This document shows positions 8,361 through 16,089 of a stretch of 64,000 nucleotides of DNA, piece after piece. The stretch is from positions 34,732 through 98,731 of the forward strand of contig CAZXVH010000006.1 of NCBI GenBank assembly GCA_964643965.1, read 5' to 3'. Made by a program: the position numbers and the translations under genes. How positions within the stretch are numbered: the first letter of the stretch is position 1; every line of letters begins with the position of its first letter. The DNA is from GCA-2746795 sp964643965. Lineage in GTDB: Bacteria; Chloroflexota; Anaerolineae; Promineifilales; Promineifilaceae. Below the pieces are notes generated by a model. It had not been told where the DNA came from. It saw only the letters and a list, made by a program, of their open reading frames with translations, and made no database searches.

Positions 8361-8426
8361 TACCGTTTACTGTTCACTGTCCACTGTTCACTGTTCACTG
8401 TTTACTGTCCACTGTTTACCGTCTAC
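8361..8426. repeat. Short tandem repeat, ACTGTTC / ACTGTCC phrase
   Basis: About eight units of 7-8 bp (CACTGTTCACTGTCCACTG and variants with TTTACTGT). The same phrase recurs at 24482-24500 and 63937-63988, each time beside a gene end or start. Confidence 0.8.
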
Positions 8427-10009
8427 CCCGTCACCGGCAGCGTGTTAATATTGATGGTGGTGAAAAGGTAGTTCGGGTTGACCCACCCTTGTTGCCCCCC
8501 CGGCAAAACCACTTGCACCCAGCCAGTGACGGCGCTGCGGCCAATCAGGTTCAATGCCGTACCTCGATTGATGATGGTGACAGAGGGGAAATTCAGGCTG
8601 GGGCCAGAGCGCACATGGAGCGCGCCAGTAGTGACGACAGCATTGGTCGCCATCGGCGGCGTGGGTTGGCCGGCGCCATCCACCACCGGTAAATTGCCAA
8701 TGGGCACGTTTGTCTGGATCAGCGTGGCGTTTACCCACCCTTCTGCGCCATTGTTCAAACGAATTTTAGCCCAACTGCCATCTGTATTCCGTCCAATCAA
8801 AGTCACTTGAGCGCCCTGGTAGATCACAGCCACGGAGCCATATTGCACACCCGGGCCAGAACGTACATTCAACGCGCCGGTAACCACAACGGCCGTTGGC
8901 GTACCCGTGCCAGTGGAACCATCCACAATCGGCAGGCTGGTGACAGGGACGCTGGTGGTGATGTAAGCGGCATTCACCCAGCCTTCAGTGCCATTGCTCA
9001 AGCGCACTTTAACCCAGGTTCCATCATGATTACGACCCACTAAAGTGAGCGTCGTACCGTAAGGCACACTGGTAATTTCCGCATAGCTGAGGCCAGGCCC
9101 GGTGCGTACATTCAAATTACCGGTGACGACCATGGCCGTAGGCGCGCCCGGAATCACCGCATCATCCCACATCACCGGCAGGTTACCGATAGGATAAGTG
9201 GTGGTGATGTATTTGGCGTTCACCCACCCTTCCTGGCCGTCGAAGAGACGAATCTTAAGCCAGGTGCTAAAGGTATTGCGCCCCAGCAGCTGCACCACAT
9301 GGCCGTTATAGGTAGCCGCAATACGGCCGTACTGTAAGCCCGGGCCAGAGCGTAAATTCAGCGCGCCAGTGTTCACCACCCCAACGGCCGTTCCCGCTGG
9401 TGGCGTGATAGGCGCATCCGTAATAGGCAGAGTGCTGGCGAGTACATTGGTATCTAAGGCGCCAAAGTTGACCCAGCCTTGTGTGCCATCCACCATCTGC
9501 ACTTTGGCCCAGGCGGAGTCAGCCGTCCGGCCTAATAAGGTGAAGGTATATCCCTGATAAGCGATAGTGATAATCGGATGTCCATAACTGGGGCCGGAGC
9601 GCACATTGACGGCGCCGGTGTTAACCACGCCAATAGCCGGAACCTGTCCGCTGGGCGGCGGGGTGGTCCCCCCGCTGCTGCCCACTACCGGCAGATTGTT
9701 CAAAGGCACATCCATGACCATATAGTTGGAATTAGCCCACCCTACCACGCCGCTAAATGTGCGCACTTGCACCCAGGTGCTATTAGCCTGGCGGCCTAAC
9801 ACCGCCACGACATGTCCCTGGTCGGCCGTGGCGACAACCGGGAACTCCACGCCGGGCGCAGAACGCACATTCAATGAACCAGTCGTCACCACGCCATTGG
9901 CGGCTCTATCTTGGGCCAGCGTTGGTTGCGCCAGGGTGACGGTAAATATGCCCAGAACTAAAAATAGACCGATTAAAAGCCATCTGCGAGAAATTTGAAG
10001 TTTGTTCAT
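8423..10009 (-). CDS. Secreted protein with six bacterial SH3 (SH3b) repeats
   Basis: 528 residues. Residues 1-32 form a signal peptide (basic start, LLIGLFLVLGIFTVTLA core, AQPTLAQ cleavage region). The rest is six SH3b units of about 80 residues, each with a VVTTGSLNVRSAPG-type start, a VVAVLGRQANSTWVQVR-like middle and a G-W-V-N end, at roughly 38, 128, 211, 294, 375 and 455. Units are joined by short Pro/Thr-rich linkers. SH3b domains bind cell-wall peptides or glycans; no catalytic domain follows, so it may anchor at or remodel the envelope, or act as an adhesin. Monocistronic, with its own terminator. An upstream divergent spacer of 433 bp holds its promoter. Confidence 0.88.
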   Translation of the reverse strand: MNKLQISRRWLLIGLFLVLGIFTVTLAQPTLAQDRAANGVVTTGSLNVRSAPGVEFPVVATADQGHVVAVLGRQANSTWVQVRTFSGVVGWANSNYMVMDVPLNNLPVVGSSGGTTPPPSGQVPAIGVVNTGAVNVRSGPSYGHPIITIAYQGYTFTLLGRTADSAWAKVQMVDGTQGWVNFGALDTNVLASTLPITDAPITPPAGTAVGVVNTGALNLRSGPGLQYGRIAATYNGHVVQLLGRNTFSTWLKIRLFDGQEGWVNAKYITTTYPIGNLPVMWDDAVIPGAPTAMVVTGNLNVRTGPGLSYAEITSVPYGTTLTLVGRNHDGTWVKVRLSNGTEGWVNAAYITTSVPVTSLPIVDGSTGTGTPTAVVVTGALNVRSGPGVQYGSVAVIYQGAQVTLIGRNTDGSWAKIRLNNGAEGWVNATLIQTNVPIGNLPVVDGAGQPTPPMATNAVVTTGALHVRSGPSLNFPSVTIINRGTALNLIGRSAVTGWVQVVLPGGQQGWVNPNYLFTTININTLPVTG

Positions 10010-10243
10010 GAAACATCCTCCTGAACGTCTATTCTTAAGGCCACAAAGCCAATAAGATTACATAACAAAGTTACATAAGAGTATAGTGCAAAATGGGGGT
10101 GTTTTGCAAGCATTTCGCATAATTCGGGTGGGCGCAGATTTTGTTGATGCAAAGCAGGGCACGGCTTTCTGTGCTCTCACGCGCCCGTTCGTACGCATCC
10201 GCACATCAACGGCGCTTACGCGCGCCCGCATCATTCAGCGAGA

Positions 10244-10274
10244 GATTACAAAATTCCGCCAGACTTTTGTAATC
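10244..10274. other. Perfect 10-bp inverted repeat in the divergent spacer 10010-10442
   Basis: GATTACAAAA and TTTTGTAATC with an 11-nt loop. It may be an operator or a hairpin with a short T-run internal to the stem. The rest of the 433-bp spacer shows a TATAAT at 10347-10352 (possible -10 for the downstream operon, weak -35) and the leader hairpin listed separately; I see no riboswitch box. Confidence 0.45.
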
Positions 10275-10387
10275 TAGCCCGCTATTTCGTCAGCGCCAGG
10301 TTAGATTGAAAATGTACGCTTCTTCGTAAAAGAGACGGGCTGCCGGTATAATTTGCCTGGCTCTTTTAGATTTTATGAAATGGAAAG

Positions 10388-10439
10388 ATGCAGCGTAAAT
10401 ATGTGAAACGGGATCCTGTTATTTTTAGAGACGCTGCAT
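10388..10439 (+). promoter_or_regulatory. Leader hairpin just before the B12-binding subunit gene
   Basis: ATGCAGCGT (10388-10396) pairs with ACGCTGCAT (10431-10439), enclosing 34 nt, and ends five bases before the ribosome site. It would bring the start region next to a stable stem and could affect translation. It lacks the conserved B12-box, so I do not call a cobalamin riboswitch. Confidence 0.4.
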
Positions 10440-10454
10440 TTAGTGGGGATAATA

Positions 10455-10862
10455 ATGATGGTGGAACAACGAACAGCACGGATTTTGGTGGCAAAGCCTG
10501 GTTTGGACGGGCATGATCGCGGGGCAAAGGTGGTGGCTCGCGCACTGCGGGATGCCGGTATGGAAGTGATCTATACCGGGCTGCGGCAAACGCCTGAGAT
10601 GATTGTGGAAGCGGCGCTGCAAGAAGATGTAGACGCCATTGGCTTGAGTATTCTCTCCGGGGCGCATTTGCCCTTAACAGAACGAGTGATGGCGCTATTA
10701 AAAAAAGAAGAGATGCTGGATGTACTCGTCTTTTTAGGCGGTATTATTCCTGAAGAAGATATGTCGCAGTTGCAGGAAATAGGGGTAACGGCCGTTTTTG
10801 GCCCAGGCTCCAGCATCGATGACATTGTGACGCTGGTACAGGAGTCTGTAGCGGGTGGATGA
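10455..10862 (+). CDS. Cobalamin-binding small subunit of a methylmalonyl-CoA-type mutase
   Basis: About 135 residues forming a single B12-binding Rossmann-like domain. Seen: VAKPGLDGHDRGAKVVARAL (D-x-H-x-x-G with the cobalt-ligating His), GLSILSGAHL (S-x-L) and the FGPGSSIDDIV (G-G) end, the three signatures of base-off/His-on cobalamin domains. Such free-standing domains pair with a separate catalytic barrel to isomerise acyl-CoAs. The barrel subunit is not in the window. ATG at 10455 (or 10458) with GGGGAT five bases upstream is preferred to GTG at 10443. Its last 8 bases overlap meaB. Confidence 0.9.
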   Translation: MMVEQRTARILVAKPGLDGHDRGAKVVARALRDAGMEVIYTGLRQTPEMIVEAALQEDVDAIGLSILSGAHLPLTERVMALLKKEEMLDVLVFLGGIIPEEDMSQLQEIGVTAVFGPGSSIDDIVTLVQESVAGG

Positions 10863-11853
10863 GCTGATTCAAGGCGTGTTAAACGGCCGTTCCCGGTCGG
10901 TAGCGCGTCTCATTACCCGGGTGGAAAATGATGAAGGGGCGGCGGAAACGGCCGTCAGGCAGCTGCACGTCCATACCGGCCGGGCGCATGTGGTGGGCAT
11001 AACTGGCCCGCCCGGCTGCGGCAAAAGCACCCTCGTCAACGAACTGGCTAAAGTAATGCGGCGTCACGATAAAAGCGTGGGCATCATCGCCGTAGACCCC
11101 AGCAGCCCATTCACCGGTGGGGCCATTTTAGGCGACCGGGTGCGCATGGCCGATCTGGCCGGCGACCGGGGCATTTTCATCCGCAGCCTGGCGTCACGGG
11201 GCAGTTTAGGTGGTTTGTCTCAGGCGACAACGGCCGTTATCAAAATATTGGATGCGGCCGGCTTCGACATCATCCTGGTAGAAACCGTCGGCGCCGGGCA
11301 GTCAGAAGTGGCTATTGCCGCTGCCGCCCACACCACCCTGGTCGTAGAAGCGCCAGGCATGGGCGATGACATTCAAACCTTCAAGGCCGGTATCCTGGAG
11401 ATCGCCGACATCCTGGTGGTGAATAAAGCGGACAAACCAGGCGCAGACCGCAGCGTCAAAGCGCTGAAAATGATGCTGCACCTGGGGGATGGCGGCAGCA
11501 CCCGCCATCATGGGCGCATCATGTCCACGGCAGCAGTGGCGGAAAACAGCGGCAGCGCCTGGCAGACGCCGGTCAAAGCCACCATCGCCAATGACGGGCA
11601 GGGCGTCGCCGAACTGGCCACAACTATCTTCGCCCATCGACAATTTTTGCAGACCCATTCGGAATGGCAGGTACGTGAACGAGATCGCAGCCGCCGAGAA
11701 ATGGAAGCCATCTTACAAGCCCGATTATGGCAGCGCCTCCGTACCACCGTGCCGGAATTAGCCAGAGAACAGTTGATAACGGCCGTTGCCAGCCGCCAAA
11801 TAGACCCTTACACCGCTGTCAATGAACTGCTGCTTCAGATGGAGAAAAGCTAA
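10855..11853 (+). CDS. meaB: Methylmalonyl-CoA mutase-associated GTPase MeaB
   Basis: G3E-family P-loop GTPase that gates cofactor loading and protects B12-dependent acyl-CoA mutases. 332 residues. Seen: GITGPPGCGKSTLVNEL (Walker A, about residue 45), IAVDPSSPFTGGAILGDRVR, FIRSLASRGSLGGLS, ILVETVGAGQSE and VVNKADKPGAD (N-K-x-D). GTG start at 10855 overlaps the end of the mutase subunit by 8 bp, so translation is coupled. The pairing supports a role in propionate/methylmalonyl or related branched acyl-CoA metabolism. Confidence 0.95.
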   Translation: MDELIQGVLNGRSRSVARLITRVENDEGAAETAVRQLHVHTGRAHVVGITGPPGCGKSTLVNELAKVMRRHDKSVGIIAVDPSSPFTGGAILGDRVRMADLAGDRGIFIRSLASRGSLGGLSQATTAVIKILDAAGFDIILVETVGAGQSEVAIAAAAHTTLVVEAPGMGDDIQTFKAGILEIADILVVNKADKPGADRSVKALKMMLHLGDGGSTRHHGRIMSTAAVAENSGSAWQTPVKATIANDGQGVAELATTIFAHRQFLQTHSEWQVRERDRSRREMEAILQARLWQRLRTTVPELAREQLITAVASRQIDPYTAVNELLLQMEKS

Positions 11854-11870
11854 AGGGACGAACATAAAAG

Positions 11871-11957
11871 ATGAACTCACAAGTGATAACGGCCGTAGAC
11901 GACAGCAAACTATTTACCGGTTTCGGCTGTCCAGAACTTCTGAGCGCGTTAATATAA
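11871..11957 (+). CDS. Possible 28-codon ORF after meaB
   Basis: ATG 17 bp past meaB with AAGGGACG ten bases before it; reads MNSQVITAVDDSKLFTGF and ends after ten further codons at TAA 11955-11957. It contains an ACGGCCGT copy (the T-A-V). No family recognised; it may be a remnant. A TATAAT at 11953-11958, overlapping its end, may be the -10 of the secA promoter. Confidence 0.25.
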   Translation: MNSQVITAVDDSKLFTGFGCPELLSALI

Positions 11958-12003
11958 TATTTAGGTAAGCGTGGTAGAGTACTGCCCTATTTATAATTCA
12001 TTT

Positions 12004-12063
12004 AGGAGGCTCCCTTTGATAATGAGCCTCCATTTAACCACAAAAACGGGATTTTATGTTTAA
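12004..12063 (+). promoter_or_regulatory. secA leader: hairpin and overlapping mini-ORF
   Basis: GGAGGCTC (12005-12012) and GAGCCTCC (12024-12031) form a perfect 8-bp stem. The left arm contains a strong AGGAGG ribosome site; six bases later TTG (12016) or, in the same frame, ATG (12022) starts a 13-15 codon ORF ending ...MSLHLTTKTGFYV, with TAA at 12061-12063, overlapping the secA ATG (12056). secA itself has only a weak ribosome site. The arrangement suggests that translation of the mini-ORF opens the stem and delivers ribosomes to secA. Confidence 0.5.
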
Positions 12064-15000
12064 AAAATTTGTTTCCATGATTGTTGGCGACGCCAACAAA
12101 AAACTAATCAATAACCTTCAGCCCATCGTCGATGAGGTAGCTGCCTGGGAATCTTCATACCAGGCCTTGTCAGATGAAGCGCTGCGTCTTAAAACCAATG
12201 AATTACGGGAAAGGCTTGCAGACGGAGAAACATTAGATGATTTATTGCCCGAAGCCTACGCCCTGGTGCGCGAAGCTTCAGTACGCACCACCGGCCTGCG
12301 CCATTACAACGTGCAGATTATGGGCGGCGTCCTTCTGCATCGTGGTGAAGTCATAGAAATGCGCACCGGTGAAGGCAAAACATTGGTCGCCACCCTACCC
12401 CTCTTCCTCAACGCTCTCACCGGCAAAGGGGTACAGCTTGTCACCGTCAACGAATACCTGGCCAGACGTGATGGCGGCTGGATGGGCAAAATCTTCCATT
12501 TCCTCGGTTTAAAAACCGCCTGCATTGGCCCCCAGCAATTTTCCGCCTTATATGACCCTGATTATGTCAATCCCGGCGCGGAGTTAGAAGATGAACGGCT
12601 GGTTCATTGGCGGCCCTGCACCCGGCAACAGGCGTATAAAGCGGACATTACCTACGGCATTAGCAGCGAGTTTGGCTTCGATTACCTGCGTGACAATATG
12701 GCTACGCAGAAAGAGCGATTGGTACAGCGTGATCTCTACTTTGCCGTCATCGACGAGGTAGATAATGTTTTAATTGATGAAGCCCGGACGCCGCTCATTA
12801 TTTCCGGCCCGGCGCCGCACTCCGGCAAAGATTACCTGCGCTTTGCCGAGTATGTGCGTAACCTCAAGCAAAACACCAATGAAGAAGACGAAGAACCCAA
12901 CGGACATTACGACATTGACGAAAAGAGCCGCAGCATCAGCCTGACCGATAGTGGTATTTCTGAAATAGAGAAGCGCATCCCGGAGATCGATCAAGACGCC
13001 GGAGACAGTTTATATGATCCCCGCTTCTTCCAACTAACCTATTACCTGGACAACGCCCTACGCGCCCAATACCTCTTTAAGCGAGATGTGCATTACGTGG
13101 TGCAAGAGGATGAAGTGATCATCGTCGATGATTTCACGGGGCGCATGATGCCCGGCCGCCGTTATTCAGATGGGCTGCACGAGGCCATTGAAGCCAAAGA
13201 AGGCGTCAATGTCAAAAAAGAGACGATCACCGTAGCCACCATCACCCTGCAAAACTATTTCCGCCTCTATGAAAAATTGGCGGGCATGACAGGCACGGCG
13301 CTAACGGACGCCGAGGAGTTTGACAAGATTTATGAGCTGGGCGTGGCTCCGCTGCCCACCCATGTGCAAGATTTAGTGGAAAGCGGCCATATGGGGCTGG
13401 TGGAGCGCAGAGAAAAAGTAGAAAGCGCCGAAGTTGTTTCCTACATCGATCCCAAAACCGAAGAGCCGATCTTTTTTAAACGCACCGATTTTGCCGATCA
13501 GGTCTATGCCAATGAAAAAGCAAAAGATGAAGCGATTTTAAGAGAAATTAAGCGGGTGCATGAAAGCGGCCGGCCCATCCTGGTAGGCACAACCTCCGTA
13601 GAACATTCTGAACTTATCCACCGGCGACTGCAAAAAGAAGGCATTGACCATGCCGTGCTAAACGCCAAAATGCACCAATCCGAAGCGCTGGTGGTGGCAC
13701 AGGCCGGCCGCAAAGGCGCCGTGACGATCTCTACCAACATGGCCGGGCGTGGGACCGATATTATTTTGGGCGGCAATGCGGAGGGGTTGGCCGCTGAGAT
13801 GATGGAAACGCGCCTGTTTTCCCTTGAGCATCTGGCCCATCTGTCGCTGCAATTGTTAACGGCCGGAGAAGACGAAGCGCGAACTTACGCCCAAAAACAT
13901 CCTAAATTGGAGGAAGATTTGGTCACTGCTCTTCTGGACTTAAAAGCAGAGTTTGACCAGGCTCTCCTCGAAATTGAAAAAATTGAACTATCGGGCTACC
14001 TGGCTCAAACATTACAAGAGCCGTATCACATTGATTACACCGACATTGTGCAGGTGCAGCGTTTAGTGCGCGGTGGTTTCCTGGGAGAAGCTCGTCTCTT
14101 TTTGGAGGAAAAAGAGGTGGATGTGGCCCTGGTAGAAGATTTAGTGCGCCTCACTACAGAGTACACGCAGTATCAAACCGTGCATACGGATGAACAAAAA
14201 ACGGCCCGGTTCCTGGCTGAAACCTATTTTGAGCAACATTACAATGCCCGCACCGCTTTGGTGAGAGATGTATTAGGCGGCCGGCTGGATGAAGCCCAAA
14301 AAATTGTCAAAAACGTGGCCGGCCTGCCGCCGCAGTTGATTGATGAGATCCAAAATTTGAAGGTGATGACGCAAAAAGAACAGCAAAAAGTACGTCAACT
14401 GGGAGGGCTGCATGTCATCGGCTCTGAACGGCATGAGTCTCGCCGTATTGATAACCAGCTTCGCGGTCGCGCCGCCCGCCAGGGCGACCCCGGCTCTTCT
14501 CGTTTTTTCCTCTCCCTGGAAGATGATTTGATGCGTCGTTTTGGTGGTGAACGCTTAAAAAGCTGGATGAATCGGGGCGTTATGTCAAATTTACCGGAAG
14601 ATATGCCGCTGGAATTCAGCGTGTTAGACCGCATTATTGAAAACGCGCAAGAGCGTATTGAGGGTTTCAACTTCGACATGCGCAAAAATGTGGTGGAATA
14701 TGACGACGTGATGAGCCGTCAGCGCCAGACCATTTACAATGAGCGGCGGGCTATTCTTTTGGGAGAATCCGTTGATCTAGATTTGAAGGTGGATGAGGCG
14801 TTTGCGGGTGAAATTGCCCAGCTGGTGGACAATTACGTTGACAATTACATTTCTTTTGTGCACGGGGAAGTGGACCGGGCTATTGCTGATTTTAGCACGG
14901 ACGCCACTGATACCATCAACACAAACGGTGTTATTGCCCGCATACGCGGGTTACTACCGGGTGTGATGGCGCTGGATCGCAGTGAACTGGCAGAGCTTTC

Positions 15001-15943
15001 TGTATCTGAGCTGACAAATCAACTAATGGATCTGGCTTATGAAAATGAGGAGGAGGGGCTTAATCTTCAGCAGCTTTTACAAGCGATGGGGCGTTTTCTG
15101 CCTTTGTTGGCTTCTCCGCCCAATTTAGGCGCTTTGGCGACCCGTCGTTCCGGGCAGCTTCAGGCGCGAGAAACGGCCAAACGTAGTTATTTGGAACATG
15201 TGCGCCTGTTTTATTTTGATTTTCTGGCGGAACAGATTGAAGCCTCTGACCGGGAGCGGATTTGGACGCTGGCGGCCGCAAAAATAGAAAAGGCTTTCGA
15301 TGGTTTTGGCGTGGATGGCCTGATGATGAAGAATGCGGCCACGCGCCAATTACGGTTTAAGATGGCGGTGGAAGCGGCCGTGCGCGATTTGCTGCTGGAG
15401 AGTCTCTCTTCGATGGAGACCCAGCAGTTGGTAGACGCTTTGACCGCCTATGTGCAAAAACAGCAAGATAAGTGGCGGGTGCAGATCGGGGAGGAAGAGT
15501 ATAAAAATTTCCAGCGACTGCTGTTGTTGGAGTCGATTGATCTTGAATGGCGGGATTATTTAACGGCCGTTGACGATTTACGCCGCGAGATTGGCCTGGA
15601 AGCGGTGGGACAAAAAGACCCCAAAGTGCAATACAAACTGCGTTCGGCCGAGATGTTTATGGACATGCGCCACAATATTAACCAAAATATTGTCAGTCGT
15701 TTCTTCCACCAAATCGCCAGCCACCAGGCGTATGTGGAGAAGCAGCAGCAAGAGCAAGAGCTGCGCACCAATGCCCAAGACGCCGGTTTCCAAGTGGTCC
15801 AACGGAAAGGAGGCAAAGGCAGTGAACTGCGCCGCGATACCCCCAAGGTGGGGCGTAATGATCCCTGTCCTTGTGGCAGTGGCAAAAAATACAAGCTGTG
15901 TCACGGCCGCAAACAAAAAGCGAGGGGCAAGGTGAGAGGGTAG
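12056..15943 (+). CDS. secA: Preprotein translocase motor SecA, enlarged form
   Basis: ATPase that pushes unfolded preproteins through SecYEG. 1295 residues against about 830-900 in most bacteria. Seen: MRTGEGKTLVATLPLFLNAL (Walker A), VTVNEYLARRDGGWMG, YGISSEFGFDYLRDNM, VIDEVDNVLIDEARTPLIIS (DEVD box), VGTTSVEHSE, TNMAGRGTDIILGGNAE, GGLHVIGSERHESRRIDNQL, RGRAARQGDPGSSRF, and a C-terminal zinc SEC-C motif GRNDPCPCGSGKKYKLCHG for SecB/ribosome contact. Extra length comes mainly from about 190 helical residues between GGNAE (near 572) and GGLHVIG (near 781) in the second nucleotide-binding half, plus a longer helical scaffold region. ATG at 12056 is the family start; see leader feature. Confidence 0.96.
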   Translation: MFKKFVSMIVGDANKKLINNLQPIVDEVAAWESSYQALSDEALRLKTNELRERLADGETLDDLLPEAYALVREASVRTTGLRHYNVQIMGGVLLHRGEVIEMRTGEGKTLVATLPLFLNALTGKGVQLVTVNEYLARRDGGWMGKIFHFLGLKTACIGPQQFSALYDPDYVNPGAELEDERLVHWRPCTRQQAYKADITYGISSEFGFDYLRDNMATQKERLVQRDLYFAVIDEVDNVLIDEARTPLIISGPAPHSGKDYLRFAEYVRNLKQNTNEEDEEPNGHYDIDEKSRSISLTDSGISEIEKRIPEIDQDAGDSLYDPRFFQLTYYLDNALRAQYLFKRDVHYVVQEDEVIIVDDFTGRMMPGRRYSDGLHEAIEAKEGVNVKKETITVATITLQNYFRLYEKLAGMTGTALTDAEEFDKIYELGVAPLPTHVQDLVESGHMGLVERREKVESAEVVSYIDPKTEEPIFFKRTDFADQVYANEKAKDEAILREIKRVHESGRPILVGTTSVEHSELIHRRLQKEGIDHAVLNAKMHQSEALVVAQAGRKGAVTISTNMAGRGTDIILGGNAEGLAAEMMETRLFSLEHLAHLSLQLLTAGEDEARTYAQKHPKLEEDLVTALLDLKAEFDQALLEIEKIELSGYLAQTLQEPYHIDYTDIVQVQRLVRGGFLGEARLFLEEKEVDVALVEDLVRLTTEYTQYQTVHTDEQKTARFLAETYFEQHYNARTALVRDVLGGRLDEAQKIVKNVAGLPPQLIDEIQNLKVMTQKEQQKVRQLGGLHVIGSERHESRRIDNQLRGRAARQGDPGSSRFFLSLEDDLMRRFGGERLKSWMNRGVMSNLPEDMPLEFSVLDRIIENAQERIEGFNFDMRKNVVEYDDVMSRQRQTIYNERRAILLGESVDLDLKVDEAFAGEIAQLVDNYVDNYISFVHGEVDRAIADFSTDATDTINTNGVIARIRGLLPGVMALDRSELAELSVSELTNQLMDLAYENEEEGLNLQQLLQAMGRFLPLLASPPNLGALATRRSGQLQARETAKRSYLEHVRLFYFDFLAEQIEASDRERIWTLAAAKIEKAFDGFGVDGLMMKNAATRQLRFKMAVEAAVRDLLLESLSSMETQQLVDALTAYVQKQQDKWRVQIGEEEYKNFQRLLLLESIDLEWRDYLTAVDDLRREIGLEAVGQKDPKVQYKLRSAEMFMDMRHNINQNIVSRFFHQIASHQAYVEKQQQEQELRTNAQDAGFQVVQRKGGKGSELRRDTPKVGRNDPCPCGSGKKYKLCHGRKQKARGKVRG

Positions 15944-16089
15944 CGCCAGGTGTGCAAGCCGCTATCCAATATTGACTTTTAACGGCTCTTTCACTAGCAT
16001 AGATTGACGTTCCCAGTAAAACATGATTTGATGGTGAGGATAATTTCGTAGCTCGTCAAAACAGAGAAGTAAAACAAGGATAATTTCTG

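Noticed and set aside
8423..10009. SH3b gene as a cell-wall hydrolase
   Set aside because: All six domains are binding repeats; no NlpC/P60, amidase or peptidase domain is present.
10244..10439. Cobalamin riboswitch before the mutase operon
   Set aside because: Stems exist but the conserved B12-box and the multi-helix core were not found.
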